Assembly (NCBI RefSeq): GCF_041260665.1
Contig: NZ_JBGCCT010000010.1
Span: 1-64,000, forward strand
Source of the DNA: Catenulispora sp. GP43
Lineage (GTDB): Bacteria; Actinomycetota; Actinomycetes; Streptomycetales; Catenulisporaceae
Direction of reading: 5' to 3'
DNA length: 64,000 nucleotides
The notes under the pieces were generated by a model. It made no database searches and was not told where the DNA came from. It was given only the letters and a program-made list of their open reading frames with translations. The first letter of the stretch is position 1. Each line of letters begins with the position of its first letter. Made by a program: the position numbers and the translations under genes. Below are positions 27,105 through 35,794 of this stretch, piece by piece.

Positions 27105-27105
27105 G

Positions 27106-28011
27106 TTATCGCAGCACCGCCGACACCTCCAGCACCGCCAGCTCCACCTGCTCCAACCGCCGCGGATCGGCGATCACGGAGTACTCGGCGATCCGGTCGT
27201 CCTTCACGACGAACGTGAGAACCGAGACCATCCGCCCCCGCGGCGCGACGACCATGCCCACCGCGCCGTCGACGAGCACGACGTCGGCGAACATCGCGTT
27301 GCGGGACAGCAGCAGCGTCTCCTCCACGATCGCGTCCGCTCCCCTGACCTCCAGCGCCACCCCCGGCGGCAGGCCGGCCGCCGCGTCGGCGTGGCGCACC
27401 GCGTCCGGGGCCAGGACCGCCAGCAGGCCGGCGATGTCGCGGCCGCGGGCGGCGGCGAGGAAGGATTCGACGACCCGGCGGTGCCAGAGCAGGTCGATCT
27501 CCCCCGGCGCCGTGGACGGCTCGCCGCCGACGCGCTGGCGGGCCCGGCTGGCCAGCTTCTTGGCCGCCGCGGGTGTCCGGTCCACGATCGCGGCGATCTC
27601 GTCGAACGGCACCGAGAACATGTCGTGCAGGACGAAGGCGACCCGCTCGGCCGGCGAGAGCCGGTCCAGGACGACGAGCATCGCCCGGCCGACCGACTCC
27701 ACGAGCAGCGTCTCCTGTTCCGGTTCGGCCATGCGCTCCTGCGGCATCGCCGCCACCGCGTCGTCGCCGCCGGCCACCTCGCGGCGCGCCTTGCGGGTGC
27801 GGAGCATGTCCAGGCAGATCCGGCCGACGACCGTGGTCAGCCAGCCCGGGAGGTTCGCCACGTCGTGCGCGCCGGCGCGGTCGAGGCGGACCCACGCTTC
27901 CTGGACGGCGTCCTCGGCGTCGGTCAGCGAGCCGAGCATGCGGAACGCGACGCCGTTCAGGTGGCCGCGGTGAGCCTCGAAGCGCTCGGCCAATCGCTCC
28001 CGGTCGTCCAT
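27106..28011 (-). CDS. ECF41-type RNA polymerase sigma factor with C-terminal SnoaL-like domain
   Basis: 301 residues. Region 2 (HLNGVAFRMLGSLTDAEDAVQEAWVRL) and the diagnostic NLPGWLTTVVGRICLDMLRTRKARRE are followed by region 4 (RLSPAERVAFVLHDMFSVPFDEIAAIVDRTPAAAKKLASRAR) and a SnoaL/NTF2-like domain from about residue 185. In ECF41 proteins this domain is fused in place of a separate anti-sigma factor and modulates activity. It is divergent from a flavodoxin-like gene whose promoter region carries an ECF41-like site, matching the usual ECF41 plus oxidoreductase arrangement. Confidence 0.92.
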   Translation of the reverse strand: MDDRERLAERFEAHRGHLNGVAFRMLGSLTDAEDAVQEAWVRLDRAGAHDVANLPGWLTTVVGRICLDMLRTRKARREVAGGDDAVAAMPQERMAEPEQETLLVESVGRAMLVVLDRLSPAERVAFVLHDMFSVPFDEIAAIVDRTPAAAKKLASRARQRVGGEPSTAPGEIDLLWHRRVVESFLAAARGRDIAGLLAVLAPDAVRHADAAAGLPPGVALEVRGADAIVEETLLLSRNAMFADVVLVDGAVGMVVAPRGRMVSVLTFVVKDDRIAEYSVIADPRRLEQVELAVLEVSAVLR

Positions 28012-28013
28012 GA

Positions 28014-28040
28014 GGTCACCTTTTCGCGTCCCGATCCGTC
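28014..28040 (+). promoter_or_regulatory. ECF41-like promoter for the flavodoxin-family gene
   Basis: GGTCACC (28014-28020), 16-nt spacer, CGTC (28037-28040). This resembles the ECF41 consensus TGTCACA-N16-CGTC (as recalled) and lies directly between the ECF41 sigma gene and its divergent neighbour at 28104. Confidence 0.6.
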
Positions 28041-28103
28041 ATACCCGCGCCTGGCCCGGATCCCTCCGCGCCCGGCATCGAGACCTCCACGAAAGAGCAT
28101 GTC

Positions 28104-28760
28104 ATGACTGAGACACCGCGACCGGACGCCTTCCCGCTCGACCCGGTCCGCATAGCCGTCGCCTTCCACAGCGGCTTCGGGCACACCGCCCGCCAGGCCC
28201 AGGCCGTCGCCGACGGCGCCGGGTCGGTCCCCGGGACGGTGGTGGACCTGGTGACCGTCGACGACCCCGACGCCCCGGCGCTGTGGACCACCCTGGACGC
28301 CGCCGACGCGATCATGTTCGGCACACCCACCTACATGGGCAGCCCCTCATCGGTGTTCAAGGCCTTCGCCGAGCGCACCAGCAAGGTCCTGGCCGACGAC
28401 CTGCGCTGGCGCGACAAGATCGCAGCCGGGTTCACCACCAGCGGCGGCAAGAGCGGCGACAAGTTCAACACCCTGGTCGACCTGGCGGTGCTCGCCGCCC
28501 AGCACGGCATGATCTGGGTCGGCCTGGACCTGCCCGCCGGCTGGACCACCAGCACCGGCTCCGAGCACGACCTGAACCGGCTCGGCAGCTGGCTCGGCGC
28601 GATGGCGCAGGCCGACGCCGACCAGGGACCGGACGTCGCACCCCCGGCCTCGGACCTGCGGACCGCCTTCCGGCTCGGGGAGCGCATCGCGGAGATCACC
28701 AGGGTCTACCGGTGGGGCATCAGCGCGCAGCGCTCCGCCCGGCTGTCGACGGTGAGCTGA
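28104..28760 (+). CDS. Flavodoxin-like NADPH-dependent FMN reductase / WrbA-like quinone reductase
   Basis: 218 residues with a flavodoxin fold: FMN phosphate loop FHSGFGHTARQAQ (about residues 20-32), MFGTPTYMGSPSSVFKAF (the WrbA-like GTPTxxG motif) and TTSGGKSGDKFNT. Predicted to reduce quinones or flavins in the cytoplasm. It is the partner gene of the divergent ECF41 sigma factor, so it is likely its regulatory target. The C-terminal 40 residues differ from short WrbA proteins. Confidence 0.85.
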   Translation: MTETPRPDAFPLDPVRIAVAFHSGFGHTARQAQAVADGAGSVPGTVVDLVTVDDPDAPALWTTLDAADAIMFGTPTYMGSPSSVFKAFAERTSKVLADDLRWRDKIAAGFTTSGGKSGDKFNTLVDLAVLAAQHGMIWVGLDLPAGWTTSTGSEHDLNRLGSWLGAMAQADADQGPDVAPPASDLRTAFRLGERIAEITRVYRWGISAQRSARLSTVS

Positions 28761-28789
28761 GGACCGGCGACATCTTGTAGCGTGACTTC

Positions 28790-29554
28790 GTGAAAGCTGT
28801 GCGGCCCTCCACCGCGACCCAGCCCTCTGGCATACGGCGCGCGCCGGCACGCCTCCTGGTCATCACGGCTGCCGTCGGCCTCGCGGCTGGATGTGGCGCT
28901 TCGGGACCTTCTGGACCGCATACAGCGGGCCGATCAGCAGGTGATCCGACGCCCTCGGCCGCACAGCCCACCCGTTCGTTCACCTCCGCGACGCTGTCCG
29001 AGCGCCTGGTGGGTACGGAGATGGTCGTGTCCGGATACTCGGTGAAGGTCGCGACCGCGACGCCACCGGATGACGGAGCCCAACGCCCACCCGCCGACGC
29101 ACCGTGTACGGACGCCCTGATCCCACTGTTGTCGGCGACGCGGTTGACGGGAACCGCGACGGCGTTCGCCTCGGCCACACTCACCAACGACACCGACCCG
29201 AACCACTTCTGGGTGGGTGCCGAAATGCTCCGGACCTACACCGGCGACACCGCCACGCAGGCCATGGCTGACCTGAGGTCGCTCGTCGGCCGGTGCCCTG
29301 TCGTCACGACGTCCGACTTGGACGGCAAGCCGGAGGTCTTCCGTTTCGCGGTGACATCGGCGCCTCGGCTGGGCGACGACAGCGTGCACATCAGCTGCAG
29401 CATGACGTACGACTCCGAGGTGATGGAGTGTGACAGCATCCTGATCAGGATCGGCACCACTGTGGTGACCGTCGACGAGCAGGGAGCCGATCCCGGCGGC
29501 TATCGGTACCTGCCGCAACTCGCCGCAGCCGCGGTTCGGAAGTATCAGGGCTAG
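28790..29554 (+). CDS. Putative lipoprotein of unknown function
   Basis: 254 residues from GTG 28790. A basic start and hydrophobic VITAAVGLAAGC gives a lipobox (LAAGC) and thus a lipid-anchored surface protein. The mature part has four cysteines after the linker and resembles sensor-like or PknH-like extracellular domains only loosely (pattern of two disulfides, DLRSLVGRCPVVTTSDLDG). No family assigned. It follows the flavodoxin gene by 29 nt and could share its transcript. Confidence 0.7.
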   Translation: MKAVRPSTATQPSGIRRAPARLLVITAAVGLAAGCGASGPSGPHTAGRSAGDPTPSAAQPTRSFTSATLSERLVGTEMVVSGYSVKVATATPPDDGAQRPPADAPCTDALIPLLSATRLTGTATAFASATLTNDTDPNHFWVGAEMLRTYTGDTATQAMADLRSLVGRCPVVTTSDLDGKPEVFRFAVTSAPRLGDDSVHISCSMTYDSEVMECDSILIRIGTTVVTVDEQGADPGGYRYLPQLAAAAVRKYQG

Positions 29555-29615
29555 GACTACGGACTCTGAATGCGTGATGTCGTGTACTGACAGGTCTTGG
29601 TCGTAGGTCCCGGCG

Positions 29616-30032
29616 CTACTGCGCCACCACGAACACCGACTCGACGTTCAGCTCGCTGATCCGCCAACCGTCGGGCGTCCGGACGGCCCTCATACGGGCC
29701 AGCCCGTTGCGCCGGGAGGCCGGCACGAGACTGTCGGCATAGCCGGACAGAGCGGTGATAGTGGCGCGGATCGTCGCGGTGTCGCCGTCGACCTCGATCA
29801 GCACGCTGCTGATCGGGTGGAGCAGGCGGGTGTAGTCCTTGTTGCCGGCCTCGATCTGGGCGATCAGGACGTCGCGGCCGGACCCGGTCCCGTTGCGGGT
29901 CGAACCGGTGGCGTCCAGTGTCAGAACGTTGTTCAGGTCCTCGAAGCGGTGCTCGTCCAGGGCCTGGCCCAAATGCATCAGCAGGTCGTGCAGCTCGGCC
30001 CGGTCGGTCAGGGTTCGCAGGTCGTAGTTCAT
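29616..30032 (-). CDS. SnoaL-like / NTF2-fold protein
   Basis: 138 residues from ATG 30032, with AAAGGG 8 nt upstream. The start LTDRAELHDLLMHLGQALDEHRFEDLNNVLTLDA and the ending RTPDGWRISELNVESVF are the standard SnoaL_4 pattern. Function unknown; divergent from the LuxR-type regulator at 30222, which may control it. Confidence 0.82.
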   Translation of the reverse strand: MNYDLRTLTDRAELHDLLMHLGQALDEHRFEDLNNVLTLDATGSTRNGTGSGRDVLIAQIEAGNKDYTRLLHPISSVLIEVDGDTATIRATITALSGYADSLVPASRRNGLARMRAVRTPDGWRISELNVESVFVVAQ

Positions 30033-30221
30033 GAGGTGCCCTTTCGGGGTTGGTGAATGAAAGGAACGATGCTTGGCGCAGCGGCGGGCGCGCTGCGCTC
30101 CTGCCCTGTTCTTGCGCAAAGTCGCAACGGCGTCCGCCCAGCGTTGCCGCCGCTGCGTTTTCTGGGGCAGGATGCGATTCACGGGGTGGGATGTCCGGGG
30201 TGGGATATCAGGGGGCCGGCG

Positions 30222-30887
30222 ATGTCTGATACGGCGTGGCTCAGGTCGCTGCGGGCCGGGCGCGGTGTGCGTCCGCTGTTCGGGGCCGAAGCCGTGGTGG
30301 CCCGGTTCGCCGAGATCGTCTCCGTCGATCGCAGCGAGCGGCTGGTCATGATCCCCGCCTCGTCCCAGCGTCCGCTGCTCGGGACGCTCCCGGTGCCGCC
30401 GGATGTGCGGACGCGCTGGCTGGGGTCGGCCCCGTCGGACCATGACGCGCGCCTGATCGCCGCCGGCGCCGAACATCGGATCCTGCCGACCCTGCCGGCC
30501 AAGATGGTCATCATCGACCGGGCGATCGTCATGACCCCGGTCGACCCGGAGGATCCGCTGAAGGGGGTCTGGCAGATCACCGCCCAGCCGCTGGTGCGCG
30601 CCCTAGTCGAGATGTACCAGCGACTGTGGGGGCAGGCGGCCGAGCCGGGGCGGTGGCCTGCGGGGCTGTCGGCCAGGGAGCGCGCCGTGGTGACGCTGCT
30701 CGCCGAGGGCTGCACCGACCAGACGGTGGCCGAGCAGCTGGGCCTGAGCCGGCGCACCATCACCTACACGGTCGCGGATCTGATGGACAGGTATGGGGCG
30801 CGCAGCCGGTTCCATCTAGCGCTGCTGCTAGTCGCGCCTACGCCGACGAATTATTCGGAGCCCCTTACAGCCCCGAGCAGCCCCTAG
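30222..30887 (+). CDS. LuxR-type helix-turn-helix transcriptional regulator
   Basis: 221 residues. The C-terminal LuxR HTH is clear (GLSARERAVVTLLAEGCTDQTVAEQLGLSRRTITYTVADLM, about 150-190). The N-terminal half resembles the effector part of TrmB-LuxR hybrid regulators, but the usual N-terminal winged helix is absent, so the gene may be a shortened form or start upstream; an in-frame ATG at 30057 adds 55 residues of unconvincing sequence. Its TAG stop overlaps the TAG of the convergent sigma gene in the shared palindrome CTAG. Confidence 0.8.
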   Translation: MSDTAWLRSLRAGRGVRPLFGAEAVVARFAEIVSVDRSERLVMIPASSQRPLLGTLPVPPDVRTRWLGSAPSDHDARLIAAGAEHRILPTLPAKMVIIDRAIVMTPVDPEDPLKGVWQITAQPLVRALVEMYQRLWGQAAEPGRWPAGLSARERAVVTLLAEGCTDQTVAEQLGLSRRTITYTVADLMDRYGARSRFHLALLLVAPTPTNYSEPLTAPSSP

Positions 30888-31819
30888 CCTCGCCTCTGCC
30901 TAGCCTGCTGCAGATCCCGCGCAACGGCCCAGGGATCGGCCAACGGCCCGAGGTGAGCGAGCTTGTCGGGGTTGAGCACCGAACGGATCGCCTGGATGCG
31001 GCCGTCGAGCACCTCAAGGGTCAACACACCGGCCACCGCGCCCTCCCGGTCACGCAGGATCACCCCCGGCTGGCCGTTCACCTCGCGCGGCTCCACCTTC
31101 CCGTCGATGTCGGCCATCGACGGGAACACCGAGGCCAGCAGCCGTGCCACGTTCTCGACCCCGAACACCGTGCGGGCCAGCGCCGGGGCCTTGCCGCCGC
31201 CGTCGCCGGCCATCTGGACGTCGGCGGCGAGCAGGTCCCGCAGCGCGTCGACATCGCCGTCGCGCAGCGCGTCGCAGAATCGCGCCGCCAACTCCGTGCG
31301 GCCGGCCCGGTCGGCCTCGAACCGGGGCCGGCCGGCGTCCATGTGCCGCCGGGCCCGCACGGCCAGCTGCCGGCACGCGACCTCCGACCGCCCGACAGCC
31401 TCCGCGACCGCCGGAAAGTCGAAACCGAACACCTCGCGCAGCACGAACACCGCCCGCTCCGCCGGCGTCAGCCGTTCCAGCAGCAACAACGCGGCCATCG
31501 ACACCGAGTCGGCCAACTCCGCCGCGCGCTCCGGGTCGTCGTAGGGATCCTCCAGCAACGGTTCGGGAAACCACGGCCCGACATACGCCTCACGACGCAC
31601 CCGTGCCGAACGAAGCACATCGATCGAGGCCCGGGTCACCATCGCCGACAGGAAGGCCCGGGGCGATCGCGGGATCGTCGGGGAGGCCGCGTACCGCAGC
31701 CAGGTGTCCTGCACCGCGTCCTCAGCCTCGGCCACGCTGCCCAGCAGCCGATAAGCGATGGAGAACAGCAGTGGCCGCAGTTCCTCGAACTGCTCAGCAC
31801 GCGCCGACGACGTGTTCAC
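30884..31819 (-). CDS. ECF41-type RNA polymerase sigma factor with C-terminal SnoaL-like domain
   Basis: 311 residues from GTG 31819, overlapping the TGA of the upstream SDR gene. Region 2: LLFSIAYRLLGSVAEAEDAVQDTWLRY; region 4: RLTPAERAVFVLREVFGFDFPAVAEAVGRSEVACRQLAVRAR. The C-terminal SnoaL-like domain ends in the ECF41 hallmark RSVLNPDKLAHLG. Third gene of the DoxX-SDR-sigma operon; COE/SDR/DoxX partners are standard for ECF41. The fused domain takes the place of a separate anti-sigma factor. Confidence 0.92.
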   Translation of the reverse strand: MNTSSARAEQFEELRPLLFSIAYRLLGSVAEAEDAVQDTWLRYAASPTIPRSPRAFLSAMVTRASIDVLRSARVRREAYVGPWFPEPLLEDPYDDPERAAELADSVSMAALLLLERLTPAERAVFVLREVFGFDFPAVAEAVGRSEVACRQLAVRARRHMDAGRPRFEADRAGRTELAARFCDALRDGDVDALRDLLAADVQMAGDGGGKAPALARTVFGVENVARLLASVFPSMADIDGKVEPREVNGQPGVILRDREGAVAGVLTLEVLDGRIQAIRSVLNPDKLAHLGPLADPWAVARDLQQARQRRG

Positions 31820-32730
31820 GCCAGGCCCTCCTTGAATCCCTGCCGCCAGGACGGGTAGCGCAGCTGCCAGCCGAGGTCGCGCTTGGCTTTGGCGTTGGAG
31901 AAGCCGCGTCCTTCGATCATCATCCCCACCATCATCTCCCCGGCCAGTGCCCGGGCCAGCCAGGCGGGCAGCCGGCGCGGGGGTTTGGCGCCGATGGACT
32001 GTGCGAGGTAGGGCAGCCACTGGTTCACCGGGGCCGGTTCGTCGTCGACGATGTTGAACACGCCGGTCCGGTGCTGCTCGATCGCCAGGACGGTGGCGGC
32101 TGCGGCGTCGTCCACGTGCACCCAGGAGAAGTAGCCGGTGCCGCCGCCGACGAGCGGGAACCAGCGTTTGCGCACCATCTCGACCTGCTCGTCGGAGGCG
32201 CCGGGGCCGTAGAAGGCGCCGTAGCGCAGCGCGACTCCGCCTGCTGCCACGACCGCCTCCTCCAGGTGGCTGATCGCCTTGGTGCCCTCCACGACCTGCA
32301 GCGGTTCCTCCTCGGTTTTGATCCATCCGCCCTCTCGCCGGCCGTTGAAGCTGGCGTGGCTTTGGGCCACGACGTGCGAGACACCCACCGCCTCAGCCGC
32401 GGCCAGCAGATGATCGACGCCCTCGGTGCGCAGCAGGTTGGTGGCCGCGAAGTAGCGGTCGGCCCGGCGCGGGTTGAGTCTGCCGGCGTGTTCCGTGGAC
32501 AGGCCGGTCATCTGGTTCACGATCACGTCCGGCGTGGCCGCGGCGACCGCCTCCCCCACCGCGGCCGCGTCCAGCCCGTCCATCACCACACCTCGCGCAC
32601 CGAGGCGCGCCAGCAGCTCCAGCTTGGCCGCGCTGGTCGTGGTGGCTGTCACCTGGTGTCCCCGGGCCACCAGCTGCGGCACCAGCCGCCGCCCGAGCGC
32701 ACCGCTTCCCCCGGCAATGAATACCCGCAT
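31816..32730 (-). CDS. NAD(P)-dependent epimerase/dehydratase (extended SDR)
   Basis: 304 residues starting MRVFIAGGSGALGRRLV at ATG 32730, with GGAGG 8-9 nt upstream. The Rossmann motif GxxGxxG is at residues 8-14, and the substrate part includes LRYGAFYGPG and FSWVHVDDAAAATVLAIE. Likely a nucleoside-sugar- or small-metabolite-type reductase/epimerase. Translationally coupled to the ECF41 sigma gene downstream and probably transcribed with the DoxX gene upstream. Confidence 0.88.
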   Translation of the reverse strand: MRVFIAGGSGALGRRLVPQLVARGHQVTATTTSAAKLELLARLGARGVVMDGLDAAAVGEAVAAATPDVIVNQMTGLSTEHAGRLNPRRADRYFAATNLLRTEGVDHLLAAAEAVGVSHVVAQSHASFNGRREGGWIKTEEEPLQVVEGTKAISHLEEAVVAAGGVALRYGAFYGPGASDEQVEMVRKRWFPLVGGGTGYFSWVHVDDAAAATVLAIEQHRTGVFNIVDDEPAPVNQWLPYLAQSIGAKPPRRLPAWLARALAGEMMVGMMIEGRGFSNAKAKRDLGWQLRYPSWRQGFKEGLA

Positions 32731-32763
32731 GATGTTGCCTCCTCCCGTTTCCGATGCCAGCAC

Positions 32764-33126
32764 TCAGATACGACCGGCGGCGACGAACACCGCGAGCGCC
32801 AGATAGACCATGTTCAGCGCGACGAACCCGAACTGGCCGAGCCGGCCGTGCGTGACCATCGCACCGACCATCAGCGCCACCCAGCACAGGGCCGTCACCG
32901 GCACCATGACCGGTGCCACGCCGACCACCCGCGGCATGATCAGACCGACCGCGGCCAGGATCTCCACCGCGCCGATGCCCTTGACGAAGCCGACGCTCGC
33001 CTTCTCGGTCCACTCCCCGCCGTGCTGCGCGGCCAGCCTGGTCTTGGGCACGAACGACTTGGTGACGCCGCCGACCAGGGCCACCGCCGCCAGCAGCGCG
33101 GTACCGATCCACAGGGCGATGTTCAC
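32764..33126 (-). CDS. DoxX family membrane protein
   Basis: 120 residues from GTG 33126, with GAGGAGAG upstream. It has four membrane helices (about 2-20, 45-65, 70-88 and 98-116) and the DoxX-like motif GFVKGIGAVEILAAVGLIMP. DoxX proteins are linked to thiol/redox stress membrane complexes; DoxX genes frequently accompany ECF41. First gene of the ECF41 operon, preceded by an ECF41-like promoter. Confidence 0.85.
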   Translation of the reverse strand: MNIALWIGTALLAAVALVGGVTKSFVPKTRLAAQHGGEWTEKASVGFVKGIGAVEILAAVGLIMPRVVGVAPVMVPVTALCWVALMVGAMVTHGRLGQFGFVALNMVYLALAVFVAAGRI

Positions 33127-33174
33127 GGCTCTCTCCTCGTTGTCTTGATGCGGTTTCTGCTTTTCAAGATCTGA

Positions 33175-33201
33175 GTCGAGACAGCACGCGCCGTTGTGAC
33201 A
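33175..33201 (-). promoter_or_regulatory. ECF41-like promoter upstream of the DoxX-SDR-sigma operon
   Basis: On the minus strand TGTCACA (33201-33195), a 16-nt spacer and CGAC (33178-33175), one base from the recalled ECF41 consensus TGTCACA-N16-CGTC, about 50 nt before the DoxX start. Implies autoregulation. Confidence 0.6.
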
Positions 33202-33344
33202 TCCCGTCCGCATCAGCTCTCGCCGCAGCCGGCCCCGGCAGCTGCGCAAGCTGAAAGATGCCGGGCCGGCTCGGGCGCCGGACCCTAACGACGGGTGCGG
33301 CGCATCTGGCGCACTCCCAAGCTCTAGAGAGCCGGGAGCGGCAT

Positions 33345-34556
33345 ATGGAAGAGGGCGAGGTAGCGGTCCGGCGGACCGAGATCCCCGCGGTCGACTGGCT
33401 GCTGGCGCTGGCGATCGCCTCGTGTGCCGCGCTGGTGGCGCACCTGGTCTACGGCACGGCGGACTCCGGGTCGGATCTCGCGGTCTACCATGGCGGCGCC
33501 TCCGCCGTCGCGCACGGTCATTCCCTGTACGCCTTCGCCAGCTACAACGGTTTGCAGTTCACCTATCCCCCCTTCGCCGCGGTGTTCCTGGTACCGATCG
33601 GGCTACTGCCGATCGGCGCCGCGGTCCCGGTGTGGGCCGCAGTGTGCACGCTGGCGCTGGAGGCGACGGTGTGGATCGTGCTCGGGGCCGTCGGGGTGCG
33701 GGGCCGGCGGCGGGCGCTGTTCGCCGCCGCGGGGACGGTGGCGGCGTTCTCGCTGGCGCCGATCTCGTCGAACTTCTGGACCGGGCAGATCAACACGATC
33801 CTGATGCTCCTGATCGTCGCCGACCTGGCCCGGCCGGGCGGGCAGCGGCAGCAGCAACAACGGCGGTGGCGGTGGCGTGGGGTCGGTGTGGGGATCGCGG
33901 CCGGGCTGAAGCTGACGCCGCTGATCTTCGTGCCCTACCTGCTGTTCAGCCGCCAGGTCCGGGCCGGGGTGACCGCCGCCGCGACGTTCGCCGCGACCGT
34001 CCTGGCCGGTTTCGCCGTGATGCCCGGCGGATCGTGGCGCTACTGGCGGCACGACGTCTGGAGCACCAAGCGCATCATCCCGGTCGACGACGCCTGGGGC
34101 TTCGACCAGTCCATCCTCGGCGCGTTCAAACGCGTCCGGAACTACCTGCCCGCCACGCCGCTGTGGCTGGTCCTGGCCGTCGTCACCGGCGTCGTGGGGC
34201 TGGCGCTGGCGATCCGGGCCAGCCGGCACGGCGAGGAACTGACCGGTGTCGTCATCTGCGCGATCACCGGCCTGCTCGTCTCCCCGGTGTCCTGGCCGTT
34301 CCACTGGGTCTGGTGCGTGCCGCTGCTCATCCTGGGTGCGGCGCGCGCCTGGCGAGACGGTCTGACGCGCGAGAAGGCCGGAGTCGTCGCGCTGTGGCTG
34401 GCCTTCGCCCTGGCCTCGATCTGGACGTTCGCAGTGTTCTTCCTCGATCCCGGCAATCCCGGGCCCGTCCTGGTGACGTTGTTCGCCGACCTCTTCGTGC
34501 TGATCGGGTTGGGGATGCTGGCCGTCCTGGCGTACCGCACCGTGTCGAGCCGGTGA
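33345..34556 (+). CDS. GT87-type integral membrane mannosyltransferase (DUF2029 family)
   Basis: 403 residues from ATG 33345, with GGGAG at 6-nt spacing. About ten membrane helices. The GT87/PimE-like signature is DLAVYHGGASAVAHGHSLYAF followed by LQFTYPPFAAVFLVP (polyprenyl-phosphate-sugar-binding loop), then AGLKLTPLIFVPYLL. PimE-type enzymes use polyprenol-phosphate-mannose as donor at the outer face of the membrane to build glycolipids or wall polymers. The acceptor is unknown. It overlaps in function with the next gene, 10 nt downstream. Confidence 0.85.
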   Translation: MEEGEVAVRRTEIPAVDWLLALAIASCAALVAHLVYGTADSGSDLAVYHGGASAVAHGHSLYAFASYNGLQFTYPPFAAVFLVPIGLLPIGAAVPVWAAVCTLALEATVWIVLGAVGVRGRRRALFAAAGTVAAFSLAPISSNFWTGQINTILMLLIVADLARPGGQRQQQQRRWRWRGVGVGIAAGLKLTPLIFVPYLLFSRQVRAGVTAAATFAATVLAGFAVMPGGSWRYWRHDVWSTKRIIPVDDAWGFDQSILGAFKRVRNYLPATPLWLVLAVVTGVVGLALAIRASRHGEELTGVVICAITGLLVSPVSWPFHWVWCVPLLILGAARAWRDGLTREKAGVVALWLAFALASIWTFAVFFLDPGNPGPVLVTLFADLFVLIGLGMLAVLAYRTVSSR

Positions 34557-34566
34557 GGAGTTGAGC

Positions 34567-35757
34567 GTGTATCTCAGGCGTTTGCGTCCCGAGGTGTATG
34601 CCGCTGCCGGATGGCTGGTCACACGTCTCGCGCTCTACCTCACCGCCTCGGGGCATCTGCCCGATCCGTGGCGCTCCGAGGAGAGCTACGACGTCAGCGG
34701 CGCCTACCGGGGTTGGGCCCACGTCCTGCACGGCGGCCACTTCCCGCCCACGAGCGACGTGTTCTGGCAGTATCCGCCGGCCGTCGCCTGGGTGATGCTC
34801 ATCCCGAGGCACCTCGCGGCCTGGATGGGCGTCGACTACGCGCCGGCGTTCATGCGCTTCATGCTGCTGGCCGACCTGGTCACGACCATCCTGCTGGTCG
34901 TGCTCGCGCGCCGCGAGGGCCGCTGGTCCGGGGTGTTCTTCTGGCTGGTCGCGATCCCGCTGCTCGGCCCAATGGTGCTGGACCGCTTCGATCTGCTGAC
35001 CGCGCTGGCCGTCGCGGCCTTCTGTGTCAGTCGCTCACCGTTCGTCGCCGGGCTGTTCGGCGGCCTGGGCGCCGCGCTCAAGATCTGGCCGGCGGTCCTC
35101 GCGCTCGGTGTCGACTGGGAACGCAGACGCCTGATTCGCTCTTTGCTCGGCTTCGTCGCCGGAGCGGTCGTCGTCACGGCGGCCACGATGCTGATGCTGC
35201 CCGGCGGCACGGGGTTCCTGCACGCCCAGAAGTCACGCGGGCTGGAGATCGAGTCGGTGGCGGCGTTCCCGTTCCTGCTGCTGGAGCACGCGAACCCGGC
35301 ACGCTGGCACACCGGCTTGGCCTACGGATCGATCGAGGTCTCGGGGCCCGGCGTCCGCGGCGTCGCCCCATCAATGGTCTGGCTTACCGCCGCGACTCTG
35401 GTGGCGCTGGTCGCGACGGTGTGGAAGTACCGCTCACGCCGCCGGCCCTCGTGGACCGTCGAGATACCGCTGGTCGCGCTGCTGATCCTGCTGGTGACCA
35501 GCCGAGTACTCAGCCCGCAGTACATGATCTGGGCGGTTGTGCTCATGGCCGCGTGCCTGTGCTACCGGGATCATCGGCAGAAGTACGCCGCGCGCTACCT
35601 GTTGGCGGCCGTCGCGCTCACCACGCTGGACTACCCGATCGGCTTCATCGATCTCTACGGCAACGCCCCGAGCGCCATCGAGATCGTGTCGCTGCGTAAC
35701 GCCCTACTTATCGCCGTACTCGTCACCGCTTGGTACGGCCTGTTCAGTTCTTCTTGA
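34567..35757 (+). CDS. GT87-like integral membrane glycosyltransferase
   Basis: 396 residues from GTG 34567, where GAGGAG sits at 6-nt spacing; the TTG at 34561 would abut the RBS. About ten hydrophobic helices. The acidic first loop SEESYDVSGAYRG and QYPPAVAWVMLIP, then AALKIWPAVLALG and SPQYMIWAVVL, follow the GT87/DUF2029 plan though more divergent than the neighbour. Expected to transfer a sugar from a polyprenyl-phosphate carrier. The two genes form a tight operon and may act in one glycan pathway. Confidence 0.8.
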   Translation: MYLRRLRPEVYAAAGWLVTRLALYLTASGHLPDPWRSEESYDVSGAYRGWAHVLHGGHFPPTSDVFWQYPPAVAWVMLIPRHLAAWMGVDYAPAFMRFMLLADLVTTILLVVLARREGRWSGVFFWLVAIPLLGPMVLDRFDLLTALAVAAFCVSRSPFVAGLFGGLGAALKIWPAVLALGVDWERRRLIRSLLGFVAGAVVVTAATMLMLPGGTGFLHAQKSRGLEIESVAAFPFLLLEHANPARWHTGLAYGSIEVSGPGVRGVAPSMVWLTAATLVALVATVWKYRSRRRPSWTVEIPLVALLILLVTSRVLSPQYMIWAVVLMAACLCYRDHRQKYAARYLLAAVALTTLDYPIGFIDLYGNAPSAIEIVSLRNALLIAVLVTAWYGLFSSS

Positions 35758-35794
35758 GTAGTAGGGTCTCCAGGACTCTGCCAGGATCCTGATC

